A stretch of 64,000 nt of DNA from Mucilaginibacter sp. OK098. Lineage in GTDB: Bacteria; Bacteroidota; Bacteroidia; Sphingobacteriales; Sphingobacteriaceae. Shown piece after piece: positions 17,302-26,733 of the stretch. The DNA lies in assembly GCF_900142915.1 (NCBI RefSeq), contig NZ_FRCM01000005.1, forward strand, positions 620,001 through 684,000. Direction: 5' to 3'. The stretch's first letter is position 1. Every line of letters begins with the position of its first letter. The notes beneath the pieces were generated by a model, which made no database searches, had not been told where the DNA came from, and saw nothing but the letters and a program-made list of their open reading frames with translations. The translations under genes and the position numbers were made by a program.

Positions 17302-19673
17302 ATATTAAACCTAATGGTTACCGCTTTGCAATATTAAGTATTTTGCTGCTCTTTATCGGGAGTGGATGCAGTTTAACGCGCAGGCTTAAAGGCAATGAGT
17401 CGCTTGTGCGCAAAATTACAATAAAGGGTGTTGACAACAAGGAGTTTGCAGAGGCCGCCGTTTTGTATGTTGATAAAGAGCAGCAGCCCAATAACGTTAT
17501 AAACCTGCAATTTTATTACCTGTTCAGTAAAAATGGCAAGCGCGATATTGGCGAGCCGCCCGCTATACTTGATAGCAACCTGGTTGAATTCTCCCGCGTA
17601 CAGATCGAGCGTTTTTTACAGAATAAAGGGTATTTAAAGGCCAAAGTCACTGATACCATCAAGATAAAAAAGAAAAAGGCCGAGCTGATATTTTCGGCAG
17701 TTGAGGGCCCTCTGTTCCGGATCAGGAAGCTTCAGGACAGCATAGCCGATAAAAGAGTGCAGGACCTCTACCGTGTTAACCGTCCCCGTTTTTCGCATGT
17801 ACAGCCAGGCGGCAGGTTTGATACCGATAGCCTTGCGTTTGACAGAGATGAGTTTTACCTGATAATGAAACGCAATGGCTATTACGATTTTTACCGCCAA
17901 TACATTAATTTTCAATACGATTCTACTTTCCGCAGTAGCGTGGTTGATATTAAAATGACAATTGATAACCCTGCCGGAAGGGCTTCGCACCCAATTTATA
18001 CTATTAATAATACCCTGGTTACGGTTTCAAAAAGTAATGGACGCACAACTGGCAAGGCTGACACCATCCAGGTAGATTCTCAATTCAGGTATGTTGATTT
18101 TTCGGGTAAGTTTAAGCCGCATTCGGTTACTGATTACGTATATCAGAAAAAAGGACGTATCTTCAATATTGATGAGCAAACATTAACCACTTCACGCTTA
18201 TCCGAGCTTAACGTGTTCCGCAATGTGCCCAACCCAACTTATACCAAGCTACCGGATAGTACCAACAGGCTTAACACCCAAATTGATATCACGCCGCTTA
18301 AACAGTTTAGCGACAGGGTAGAGGGTGAGTTCCTGTTTGCAGGCGGACGCTTCGGCTATAACCTGGGCAATACCTTTACCGACCGTAACCTGTTTAAAAA
18401 TGCAGCCATATTGCAAATAAAAACCAACTGGAGCATATTATTTGATAATAACAGCAGTACAACTAACCAGGCGGCTATTCAAAATCAAGACCTGCGGATT
18501 GGGGCAAGCCTTATCTATCCGCGCATAATATCACCATTTAATCTTCCAATATTAGGCAAATACGGTGTGCCGCATACCACGTTTTCAACCAACTACCAGC
18601 TGTTTTATCAAAAAGGACTGGTTTCGCGCGAGAGTTTTATCAACTCCATTACCTACGATTTTTTTGAGACCGGCCGCAAGCTGCATACCTTTACACCTAT
18701 TGATATAGAGTTTTCAAAGGGTACTATTGACCCTGTTGCACTGGTGCTGCTGCAAAAGAATAATTTATATGCTTATAGCAAGCTTATAGGGCGCACCATA
18801 TTTTCGGCGGGGAGCCAATACACGTATCAGTATAACGCCATTGAATTAAATTCCTATAAAAACTTCGTTTACTTTAGGGGGAGTCTTGATGTTGGCGGCA
18901 ATACCTTAAGCTTACTTAGCAATGTGCTTAATACCAAAAGAGACGCGGATAATAGAAGAACGATACTGGGTTACCCGTTTGCCCAATATGCAAAAACTGA
19001 GGTTGACCTTCGAATTTATAAAAGTCTTGGCGGCGAGCGACAGTTCATATTTCGCCTAAACCCGGGTATAGGGGTGCCTTATGGTAACAGCAACGATATA
19101 AACTGGGTGTTTGAAAAAGAGTTTTATGCTGGTGGCGCTAATGATATGCGTGCCTGGCTACCGCGTACGCTTGGTCCGGGACAATTTAACCGTGCAACGG
19201 TTTATGGTACTCCAACCCCGGGTAATGATAGTTTGCGCACACGTTTAAAATACCTTGATCAATACGGAGAAATAAAGATAATTGCTAACGCTGAATACCG
19301 CTACAAGCTTGCTGATGATTTTTTTGGCGCTAAGTTAAAAGGTGCCGTATTTATGGATGCCGGCAATGTTTGGCGCCTGCACAAACAACCCGATCAACCT
19401 AATTCTGAATTCAGGCTTGATAATATTTTGCAATCAACAGCTATCGGGATTGGCACCGGTTTACGGTTTGACCTGGCCTTCTTTGTGTTCAGGCTTGATG
19501 CTGCATTCAAATTTAAAGATCCCCAATTCTCAGGGTCTAACTCATGGGTATTGATTAATCACTTTGACGAACTCTTTAAATCCGGCGCGTTTAAAGCCAA
19601 CTATAAAGCAACCAACAGCGGTGATACTTATAACTTTATGCAGCTTAACTTTGGCGTTGGGATGCCGTTTTAA
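17292..19673 (+). CDS. Omp85 (BamA/TamA-family) outer-membrane lipoprotein
   Basis: 793 residues. The lipobox GSGC puts the lipidated Cys at residue 26. POTRA-like segments (about 38-330) come before a 16-strand-type barrel with a GGANDMRAWLPRTLGPG loop motif, and the protein ends GVGMPF. It is a paralogue of the TamL at 2413 but has no tamB neighbour. The start is TTG at 17292: a stop codon lies 10 bases upstream in frame, and no in-frame ATG precedes the signal sequence. It overlaps head-to-head with the methyltransferase gene, so its promoter must lie inside that gene. The role is inferred to be outer-membrane protein insertion or transport. Confidence 0.85.
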   Translation: MKAYIKPNGYRFAILSILLLFIGSGCSLTRRLKGNESLVRKITIKGVDNKEFAEAAVLYVDKEQQPNNVINLQFYYLFSKNGKRDIGEPPAILDSNLVEFSRVQIERFLQNKGYLKAKVTDTIKIKKKKAELIFSAVEGPLFRIRKLQDSIADKRVQDLYRVNRPRFSHVQPGGRFDTDSLAFDRDEFYLIMKRNGYYDFYRQYINFQYDSTFRSSVVDIKMTIDNPAGRASHPIYTINNTLVTVSKSNGRTTGKADTIQVDSQFRYVDFSGKFKPHSVTDYVYQKKGRIFNIDEQTLTTSRLSELNVFRNVPNPTYTKLPDSTNRLNTQIDITPLKQFSDRVEGEFLFAGGRFGYNLGNTFTDRNLFKNAAILQIKTNWSILFDNNSSTTNQAAIQNQDLRIGASLIYPRIISPFNLPILGKYGVPHTTFSTNYQLFYQKGLVSRESFINSITYDFFETGRKLHTFTPIDIEFSKGTIDPVALVLLQKNNLYAYSKLIGRTIFSAGSQYTYQYNAIELNSYKNFVYFRGSLDVGGNTLSLLSNVLNTKRDADNRRTILGYPFAQYAKTEVDLRIYKSLGGERQFIFRLNPGIGVPYGNSNDINWVFEKEFYAGGANDMRAWLPRTLGPGQFNRATVYGTPTPGNDSLRTRLKYLDQYGEIKIIANAEYRYKLADDFFGAKLKGAVFMDAGNVWRLHKQPDQPNSEFRLDNILQSTAIGIGTGLRFDLAFFVFRLDAAFKFKDPQFSGSNSWVLINHFDELFKSGAFKANYKATNSGDTYNFMQLNFGVGMPF

Positions 19674-19710
19674 TCATTAGGCCGTTCACTAATTTATTTA
19701 AAGGACGATT

Positions 19711-19869
19711 CTATGCTTCTTTTAGTTCTTCGCCTTCATCCTGTACCCTTTTAAACTCATCAACCAGTACTTCCCGTTCTTTTTTCATGTTCTCAATTTT
19801 AATTGAAAGTTCTTTTATTGCTATAACTATTTCATGCAGGCGGGCTAGCTTGGGTGTATCCTCTTTCAT
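19711..19869 (-). CDS. Small coiled-coil protein (52 residues)
   Basis: An ATG at 19867-19869 opens a frame ending in TAG at 19711-19713. The product begins MKEDTPKLARLHEIVIAIKE and is almost all charged heptads (IENMKKEREVLVDEFKRVQ), predicting one long helix or coiled coil. No Cys, Trp or membrane segment is present. It converges on the Omp85 gene 37 bases away. I do not recognise a family. The regular heptads argue for a real gene. Confidence 0.5.
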   Translation of the reverse strand: MKEDTPKLARLHEIVIAIKELSIKIENMKKEREVLVDEFKRVQDEGEELKEA

Positions 19870-20211
19870 TGTACGTATCAGCTAAAAACTAAATATAACA
19901 TTTTTGTTACACTAATTATCATGTCTGACCAAATACTTGAACATCAGTTGGTTAATTTTGTTTGAAGGTATATGGCGATAAGGTAGATTCTGACATAAGA
20001 CAGGTGGTACGGACTATGTGTACAGAGTCAGATATTTGTTAGAATGATTTCCCTAAAATATACGATCCTTATATCGGATTCAAAAAAAAGATCTGTCTTG
20101 TTCTCTTCGCAGTACTCTTATCTTAAACCACCCAATAAAAATTATTCCCGGGTTAGCCGGGCGACAAACAAATAATCACCAAATCACTAATTAATTTCTA
20201 CATTTATAACA
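19870..20211. other. Intergenic region with no recognised feature
   Basis: About 340 bases between the small coiled-coil gene and the NHL lipoprotein. It must contain the NHL gene promoter. TACATTTA about 20 bases before the ATG is a weak -7 candidate. I see no ORF, RNA or repeat. Confidence 0.4.
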
Positions 20212-21408
20212 ATGAAAAACAAATACCCCAATCTGCTTTTTAAAGTTATTTGTATAATGCTGGTAGCCTTATTTATGGCTGCCTGTAAGCGTGAGCTTAT
20301 ACCTAACCAGGTAACACGCGATACTACTACAACTATTATTGATACTACAGGCCATGGCGGCACAACTGTTAAGGATACTTTACCATCGTTTTACAGCCCA
20401 GTTGGTTTAGCTGTTGATGCTGCGGGGAATATTTATGTGGCCGATTACGGCAATAACCTGATCCGCAAGATAAGCCCTACGGGGTTGGTAAGCACTCTTG
20501 CCGGCAACGGATCGCAGGGATTAATAAATGCCACGGGGCTTTTAGCATCATTTAACCAGCCAACGGGTATAGCTGTTGATGCAGCCGGCAATGTTTATGT
20601 TGGCGATGCGGGTAATAACCGGATTCGTAAAATCACCTCCGCAGGTGCAGTAAGTACCCTGGCCGGCAGCGATAGTACAGGCTATGCCGATGGAGCAGAT
20701 ACTACAGCATCGTTTTTTCACCCTGAGGGCATTACGCTTGATGCAGCCGGCAATGTGTATGTAGCTGATGCCGGTAATAACCTGATCCGCAAAGTTGCAC
20801 CTAACGGGACGGTTAGTACGCTTGCCGGCAACGGTACCAATGTTGGGGAGACAAATATATTCAGCAATCCTACAGGTGTGGCGGCAGATGCAGCCGGAAA
20901 TATTTATGTAGCCAATTATATCAATAACAACATATTAAAAGTAAGTGCAGCCGGGGTAATAAGCATCGTGGCAGGTAGTGGCGCCGCAGGTGCCTCAAAT
21001 GGTTCGGGCGGCTCAGCTACTTTTTATTTCCCCAATAGCGTAGCCGTTGATGCAGCTAATAATGTTTATGTAGCTGATGGCATAAATAACCTGATCCGCA
21101 AAATTACACCTGATGGAACGGTGAGCACCCTTGCGGGAAGTGGTATTGCCGGAGCTGCCGACAATACCGGAACAGCCGCCTCATTTGATGGCCCGGCAGG
21201 GTTAGCAGTTGATGCAGCAGGTAATGTATATGTTGCCGATTCAAACAATAACCGTATCCGTAAAATAACCCCGGTGGGTGTGGTAACCACTGTGGCGGGT
21301 AATGGCCTGGCAGGTGCTAAGAACGGACAGGCAGTGGCAAGGCGGAATACGAAGAGTATAAAAGCCGCTACAAATAAAAAGTTGCCTGTTTTTTACAGGA
21401 AGAAGTAG
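20212..21408 (+). CDS. NHL-repeat lipoprotein
   Basis: 398 residues. A lipoprotein signal ends in MAAC with Cys25. A Thr/Asp-rich linker follows, with TTTTIIDTTGHGGTT. About six NHL repeats of roughly 55 residues come next, each with the pattern GLAVDAAGNIYVADYGNNLIRKI followed by G-V-S-T-L-A-G (written here by consensus, not continuous). Together they predict a six-bladed beta-propeller on the outer face of a membrane. The C-terminus is a short Lys-rich tail. There is no catalytic signature; such propellers bind proteins or glycans. It stands alone. The repeats are close to each other at the DNA level, so copy number may vary between strains. Confidence 0.85.
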   Translation: MKNKYPNLLFKVICIMLVALFMAACKRELIPNQVTRDTTTTIIDTTGHGGTTVKDTLPSFYSPVGLAVDAAGNIYVADYGNNLIRKISPTGLVSTLAGNGSQGLINATGLLASFNQPTGIAVDAAGNVYVGDAGNNRIRKITSAGAVSTLAGSDSTGYADGADTTASFFHPEGITLDAAGNVYVADAGNNLIRKVAPNGTVSTLAGNGTNVGETNIFSNPTGVAADAAGNIYVANYINNNILKVSAAGVISIVAGSGAAGASNGSGGSATFYFPNSVAVDAANNVYVADGINNLIRKITPDGTVSTLAGSGIAGAADNTGTAASFDGPAGLAVDAAGNVYVADSNNNRIRKITPVGVVTTVAGNGLAGAKNGQAVARRNTKSIKAATNKKLPVFYRKK

Positions 21409-21412
21409 ATGG

Positions 21413-21583
21413 ATGTGCAAATGTGCGGATATGCAGATGTGCGAATGTTTTGATTTTTTTCAAGACAATTCAATAGCAAATATGAAGGCTGTTCTGTTTT
21501 TTGTCTGAACCATGATTCTCATGATTAAAGGATTTCCTGATATCTTAGAAATCTTTTAAATCCTTTGATCCTGGTTCCGGTTC
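21413..21583. repeat. ATGTGC simple run plus GAACCATGATT repeat, copy 2
   Basis: 21409-21452 repeats GATGTGC/AAATGTGC/GATATGC units. 21505-21583 begins TGAACCATGATTCTCATGAT and ends GATCCTGGTTCCGGTTC, matching the element at 15925. It lies between the convergent NHL gene and the small membrane protein gene. Confidence 0.45.
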
Positions 21584-21587
21584 ACCC

Positions 21588-22121
21588 CTAAAATATCCCC
21601 TTCAGTCCGTCAATTATACTTTGGAAAAATGTTGGGATACTAAGGTTATTGTGATAATTAAAGTACATAAAAATGCAGAAGATGATAATGGCTATAATGA
21701 TGAACCTTTTAAACATGTAGGCCAGCAAAACAAGTCCGCAGGGAATAGCCAGTAATAGGATCCAGCTAATGTGTAGCGGGCTTAGCTTATCATCTTGCTT
21801 ATAAATGTAATAAAGTATGCTATGCGTGCCTTTATCGTTCTGGTGCCTGGCATATAAAAAGGTAGACTTATCAATTTTGTGCCTGTAAAATGCGGTGCCT
21901 TTATCAAAGGTAAGCTGTTCTTCAAAACCATTCATAGTAAAGGTAAACACGCCATTTATATTTTCCTGTATAACGTTTGCCGTATCTGTTGCTACAACTG
22001 CCACCTCGCTTTTAGCAAAAGGATTTTCTTTAATTACAAAATGATTAATAGCAATTGTATCGGCAAAAGTAAAGCTTGCCGAAATTGTTAACAGGCAAAA
22101 GACAAGTAATAGCTTCTTCAT
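21588..22121 (-). CDS. Small exported or membrane protein of unknown function
   Basis: 178 residues from the ATG at 22121; an ATG two codons earlier is also possible. A signal peptide (KKLLLVFCLLTISASFTFA) is followed by a soluble part of about 95 residues rich in beta-prone segments. Two closely spaced membrane segments come next (about 118-160, with ISWILLLAIPCGLVLLAYMF and IIIAIIIFCIFMYF), then a short tail. No family is recognised. It converges on the NHL gene, and nothing nearby suggests a role. Confidence 0.6.
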   Translation of the reverse strand: MKKLLLVFCLLTISASFTFADTIAINHFVIKENPFAKSEVAVVATDTANVIQENINGVFTFTMNGFEEQLTFDKGTAFYRHKIDKSTFLYARHQNDKGTHSILYYIYKQDDKLSPLHISWILLLAIPCGLVLLAYMFKRFIIIAIIIFCIFMYFNYHNNLSIPTFFQSIIDGLKGIF

Positions 22122-22290
22122 TATCATATAGCAATTGTGTGCTATAAAAATAGCATTTTTTTAAGCTGCCGGTTTAATAAATGCATACTTAAATTGACGG
22201 GAGCTGGATATAAACGCTGTTCGCCTTACTCTGCCTACTCCAAAGGTTACAGTGTGTACACATCTTTTGTCTTAGTTATTAATGTGTTCA

Positions 22291-22459
22291 TGCTCCTTTA
22301 GGAGCAAAATATTGGTAGAAAAATAAAATGACTTTTTGCGCTCCATAGGTGCGAAACTTATTGGACTATTTAACGAAGATTCCTTAGCAGCGGGGTTGTG
22401 TACCTGTGGCACACGAATTATTGGGTTGTTGTTTTTCTACCAATATTGAACCCCGATGG
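22291..22459. repeat. MITE-like element with ATATTGGTAGAAAAA inverted arms
   Basis: ATATTGGTAGAAAAA (22309-22323) and TTTTTCTACCAATAT (22432-22446) are perfect 15-bp inverted repeats about 108 bases apart. Each is flanked on its outer side by a small palindrome: TGCTCC-ttta-GGAGCA (22291-22306) on the left and AACCCC-gatg-GGGGTT on the right. It has no ORF. The rest of the 22128-22727 gap holds no gene and must contain the promoter of the synthetase gene. Confidence 0.65.
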
Positions 22460-22727
22460 GGGTTAGGAAAAGATATGTACACAGCTTAGTCCCTTTGGGA
22501 GGGCTAGTCCCGTAATGATTCCGTTTATAAGGCATTTATGAATGCTACGCAGTTTAGGTGAGGCCAAATCGCGGAGCATGAAGCCGATAATATACCAACA
22601 CCAGTCTGTTTTTATTAAATAATATATGATTAAACTATTTCATAATTATATATCTAAATATAGCAAACAATGTTTAGCATTGAATGTAATTAGCTTAGCC
22701 AAATAAGCCGCCGGTATTTAGTTATAT

Positions 22728-25700
22728 ATGAACAATTTGAGTATTATTTTGGGTGATAATCGCCCGGACCTTATAAAAGAAGAAACACTACCATCATTAT
22801 TTAGTAAAGCGGCAAGTGAATTTGCAGATAAAACCGCACTTATCTTTCATGATGAAACTTTAACCTATGCCGGCCTAAACCGCTGGAGTGATGAAGTTGC
22901 CCTGCAGCTTTCAAAAAAAGGAATAAAACGCGGCGATAAGGTCGGCGTTTGGTGGCAGCGGGGTCTGCCGCTGCATGTAATTATAGTAGGAATAGTTAAA
23001 GCTGGTGCAGCCTATGTGCCCGTCGACAGGGAAATTCCGGCCGAGCGGGTTGAAGTGATCATGCAGGAGGTAGGTGCTGCAGCATGTTATAGCTCGCAGC
23101 AGCTTAATGTTAATTGTTTAATGTTGACCCCGCCCGAAAACCCGGGAACCAGCAAGGCTTTAACTTCAGCTGAAATTAATTTGCTGCCCACCGATCTAAG
23201 CGGATCTGATTGTGCTTATGTGCTTTATACGTCTGGCAGTACCGGTAAGCCAAAAGGGATCCCCATTAGTCATGGCCAGATCTGTCATTTAATAAGATCG
23301 GAGCAAAGCGTTATTCAAATTAAATCCGCCGATAAGGTGTACCAGGGCTTTTCGGTATCTTTTGACATGTGGTGCGAGGAAACCTGGATAAGTTATTTTG
23401 CCGGGGCTACTTTGTGGGTTGCCGATAATACAACATCAAAAGCTATTGATGAATTAAGCGACATTTTAAGAAAAGAAAATATAACCATACTGCACGCGGT
23501 ACCCAGCCTGCTGGCAGTTATGGAAGATAGTTTGCCAAGCTTGCGATTGGTAAATGCAGGCGGTGAAGCGTGTACCCCGCAGGTACTGGCCAAATGGTCA
23601 AAAGAAGGGATGAAGTTTTTTAACAGCTATGGCCCAACTGAAACTACGGTAACGGCAACCATTGCACAGCTTGGCCCCAATGATCATATTGTAATAGGAC
23701 AGCCCCTGCCTAACTATAACCTTGCTGTTGTTGATGATGCTTTAAACCTGTTGCCATTTGGCGAAGCAGGGGAGTTGGTGATAACCGGCCCCGGAGTTGC
23801 TACCGGGTATGTTAAATTGCCCCAGCTTACAAAAGAAAAATTTGTTGCAAAACCCGCATCATTAAGCGCTTTGCCAGGTAATACGGTATACCGCACCGGG
23901 GATATTGCCATAATCAATAAAAATGGAAGCGTTGATATGCAAGGCCGTATTGACGACCAGATAAAATTGCGTGGTTACCGGATAGAGTTGGGCGAGATTG
24001 AAACCAAATTGAACGAAATTGCAGGAGTAAGATCGGCTGCTGTGGCTGTAAAAAAAGATTTCAGCGATCAGGAACATTTGGTGGGTTATGTAGTGACGGA
24101 AGGGCTGACCTGTATTGATGAAGGTGCTTTTAGGATGGAGCTTTCAAAGGGATTGCCATCCTACATGATCCCGTCAACTATAATGGTGCTGCCAGAAATG
24201 CCACGCATGCCAAGTGGAAAAATAAACCGCAAGGCACTGCCTGTTCCGCCAGTTTTATCGGCTGATACAGAAGCCAGCGGAACACTGGATCTTAATGCCC
24301 CGATAGAAGACAGGATATTAGCTGTGCTGCATAAAATATTCCCGAATAGGGCTATTGATCCGTCAATGGATTTCTTTACTGACCTTGGCGGTCATTCCTT
24401 GCTGGCTGCCGGTTTTGTATCCCAGCTAAGGCGCGATGCTGGTTTGCCTAATTCATCACTAAAAGATGTTTACATAAACAGGCCTATCAGTAATTTAATA
24501 CAGGAGTGGAGCACACGCGCAGAAACTGTGGCAAAGCCTAAACGGGTGTTTAACAAAATACCGTTGATGAGGCATATTACCTGCTGGACTGCACAAACTG
24601 TTGCCCTGCTTATAATATATGGCTTGTTTGCCTTCCAGATCTTTATCCCTTACCTGGGGTATTATTATGTTGACCAGGAAACCAACAATGTGCTTTATGC
24701 TATCATAACATCGCTACTTTTATTTTCTTTGATCCCACCCATATTTACGGTTGTGTGTATTACAACCAAATGGCTTGTTATAGGCAAAATGAAAGCCGGC
24801 GATTACCCGCTTTGGGGCACCTATTATTTTAGATGGTGGTTTGTAAAAACCATGCAGCGCCTGTTACCTGCGCAGTTTTTAAACGGCACTCCCTTATATC
24901 CTGTATACCTGCGCTTGCTGGGCGTAAAAATAGCTCCTGATGCACAGGTAAGCGATTTTGCCTTTGGCGCCGAAGACCTGATAACTATAGGCAGCGATGT
25001 AAGCATAAGCTCGCAAACTAATTTAAATAATGCTTTTGTTGAAGACGGTTGGCTAAAGTTACGCACCATAACCCTTGGCGATCATGCCTATATTGGCAGC
25101 AGCGCTATTATATCGGGCGGTAGCACTATGGAGGCATGGAGCGAGTTGCAGGACCTTAGCTTTCTGCAGCCCGGAAAAACAATTGGCCAGGGCGAAGTAT
25201 GGCGGGGTAGCCCGGCGCAGCTTAAAGAAAAAAAGAACATTGAAGATCTTCCGCAACCGCTGGTTGTTTCGGCATTTACAAGGCGTAAGTATAAGCTGAT
25301 ATTTATGCTGTTTATTATGATCTTCCCATTCATTATCCTGTTACCGCTGCTGCCAACAATAATTACCATAAATAAACTGGATAATGCAGCCGGTGATTAT
25401 GATTTTACCTACCTGATAGGTGCACCTTTATTGGCCCTGTTATATATTTTGTTGTTTGCCGCCGAAACCATTATACTTACCCGTTTGCTACAACACGATG
25501 TTAAACCCGGCAAATATTCCATTTACAGTATGTTTTATGTGCGCAAATGGTTTGTTGATCAGCTAATGTCATTAAGTCTTATTGTTTTACACCCTATTTA
25601 TGCCACGGTTTATGTTGCAGGCTTTTTCAGAGCATTGGGTGCAAAAATAGGTAAGGATACGGAGATCTCTACCGCAAGCAGTGTAACACACCCGTTGCTG

Positions 25701-26681
25701 GAGATTGGGGATGGCGCCTTTGTTGCAGATGCAGTAACACTTGGCGAAGCTGATATCCGCGCCCAGCAGCTGATTCTTGAAAAAACTACTATCGAAAGCA
25801 ATAGTTTTGTTGGCAACAGCGCGCTAATTCCGCAGGGGTATCACCTTAATGGCAATATGCTGATAGGGGTATTGTCTACCCCGCCTGATAAACAGCAAAT
25901 GGCTGATAACGATGCACGGGATTGGTTTGGTTCGCCGGCAATTCCGTTGCCACGCAGGCAGGAAAGTAATCCTTTTCCAGCTGAGTTAACTATCCATCCT
26001 AAAACCAGCAGGAAAATTGCAAGGGGACTGGTTGAGTTTATAAGGATCATCCTTCCTGAAAGCGCTATTATTTGTTGCTCAATTTTATTTATTGCCTACG
26101 GTCATGACCTGGTAGTTGATGAGCCTTTGTGGAAGATAATCCTATACTTTCCCTTTTATTATTTGTTTTATATGGGCATTCCTGCATTCCTGATCACTGT
26201 TTTACTAAAATGGGTGTTTATTGGAAAATATAAGCCTAAACAAAGGCCAATGTGGAGCTGGAATGTATGGAGAAGTGAAGCTATCACATCAACCTACGAA
26301 GCATTATCTATCCCTTTTTTGTTAGAATATTTGCAGGGTACACCCTGGTTGCCTATTATGATGCGGCTGCTGGGCGTGAAAACAGGAAAAAGGATCTTCA
26401 TGAACACCACTGATATTACCGAGTTTGATATGGTTACCATTTGTGATGATGCAGCCCTCAATGCCGATTGCGGTCCGCAGACGCATTTATTCGAAGACAG
26501 GGTAATGAAGGTAGGATCGGTAAAAATAGGGGCAAGGAGCAGTATTGGCTCAGGCACCATTATTTTGTATGATAGCGAGCTGGGAGATGATACCAATATT
26601 GAGGCCTTATCATTAGTAATGAAAGGTGAGCGCCTTTCTCCGGGTACAGACTGGACGGGAAGCCCGGTTAAACCGGCTTAA
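22728..26681 (+). CDS. Pls/PosA-type membrane-bound single-module NRPS
   Basis: 1317 residues. An adenylation domain (about 20-515) has YTSGSTGKPKG (167-177), FNSYGPTETT, YRTGDIA, GRIDDQIKLRGYRIELGEIE and SGKINRKAL. FDMW with Asp213 occupies the place of the alpha-amino-group-binding Asp. A carrier domain follows with DLGGHSLLA and pantetheine site Ser557. The rest alternates three pairs of membrane segments with three left-handed beta-helix (hexapeptide) domains, the layout of TIGR02353 proteins. It has no condensation or thioesterase domain. Related Pls-type enzymes make epsilon-poly-lysine or similar isopeptide homopolymers by repeated ligation in the membrane. I infer an amino-acid homopolymer or short oligomer product; the substrate is unknown. 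It stands alone and needs a phosphopantetheinyl transferase encoded elsewhere. Confidence 0.8.
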   Translation: MNNLSIILGDNRPDLIKEETLPSLFSKAASEFADKTALIFHDETLTYAGLNRWSDEVALQLSKKGIKRGDKVGVWWQRGLPLHVIIVGIVKAGAAYVPVDREIPAERVEVIMQEVGAAACYSSQQLNVNCLMLTPPENPGTSKALTSAEINLLPTDLSGSDCAYVLYTSGSTGKPKGIPISHGQICHLIRSEQSVIQIKSADKVYQGFSVSFDMWCEETWISYFAGATLWVADNTTSKAIDELSDILRKENITILHAVPSLLAVMEDSLPSLRLVNAGGEACTPQVLAKWSKEGMKFFNSYGPTETTVTATIAQLGPNDHIVIGQPLPNYNLAVVDDALNLLPFGEAGELVITGPGVATGYVKLPQLTKEKFVAKPASLSALPGNTVYRTGDIAIINKNGSVDMQGRIDDQIKLRGYRIELGEIETKLNEIAGVRSAAVAVKKDFSDQEHLVGYVVTEGLTCIDEGAFRMELSKGLPSYMIPSTIMVLPEMPRMPSGKINRKALPVPPVLSADTEASGTLDLNAPIEDRILAVLHKIFPNRAIDPSMDFFTDLGGHSLLAAGFVSQLRRDAGLPNSSLKDVYINRPISNLIQEWSTRAETVAKPKRVFNKIPLMRHITCWTAQTVALLIIYGLFAFQIFIPYLGYYYVDQETNNVLYAIITSLLLFSLIPPIFTVVCITTKWLVIGKMKAGDYPLWGTYYFRWWFVKTMQRLLPAQFLNGTPLYPVYLRLLGVKIAPDAQVSDFAFGAEDLITIGSDVSISSQTNLNNAFVEDGWLKLRTITLGDHAYIGSSAIISGGSTMEAWSELQDLSFLQPGKTIGQGEVWRGSPAQLKEKKNIEDLPQPLVVSAFTRRKYKLIFMLFIMIFPFIILLPLLPTIITINKLDNAAGDYDFTYLIGAPLLALLYILLFAAETIILTRLLQHDVKPGKYSIYSMFYVRKWFVDQLMSLSLIVLHPIYATVYVAGFFRALGAKIGKDTEISTASSVTHPLLEIGDGAFVADAVTLGEADIRAQQLILEKTTIESNSFVGNSALIPQGYHLNGNMLIGVLSTPPDKQQMADNDARDWFGSPAIPLPRRQESNPFPAELTIHPKTSRKIARGLVEFIRIILPESAIICCSILFIAYGHDLVVDEPLWKIILYFPFYYLFYMGIPAFLITVLLKWVFIGKYKPKQRPMWSWNVWRSEAITSTYEALSIPFLLEYLQGTPWLPIMMRLLGVKTGKRIFMNTTDITEFDMVTICDDAALNADCGPQTHLFEDRVMKVGSVKIGARSSIGSGTIILYDSELGDDTNIEALSLVMKGERLSPGTDWTGSPVKPA

Positions 26682-26689
26682 GTAATTTT

Positions 26690-26733
26690 AATTTTGCCCG
26701 GCTTTAATGATCTTATTTTAGCCGGGTAAAATT
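26690..26733. terminator. Bidirectional terminator between convergent genes
   Basis: AATTTTGCCCGGCT (26690-26703) and AGCCGGGTAAAATT (26720-26733) pair with one mismatch around a 16-base loop. A/T tracts on both sides suit termination in both directions. The minus-strand S41 gene stops inside the hairpin. Confidence 0.7.

Noticed and set aside
20390..21310. Regular DNA periodicity in the NHL gene
   Set aside because: It reflects beta-propeller blades encoded in frame, not a CRISPR or tandem satellite.
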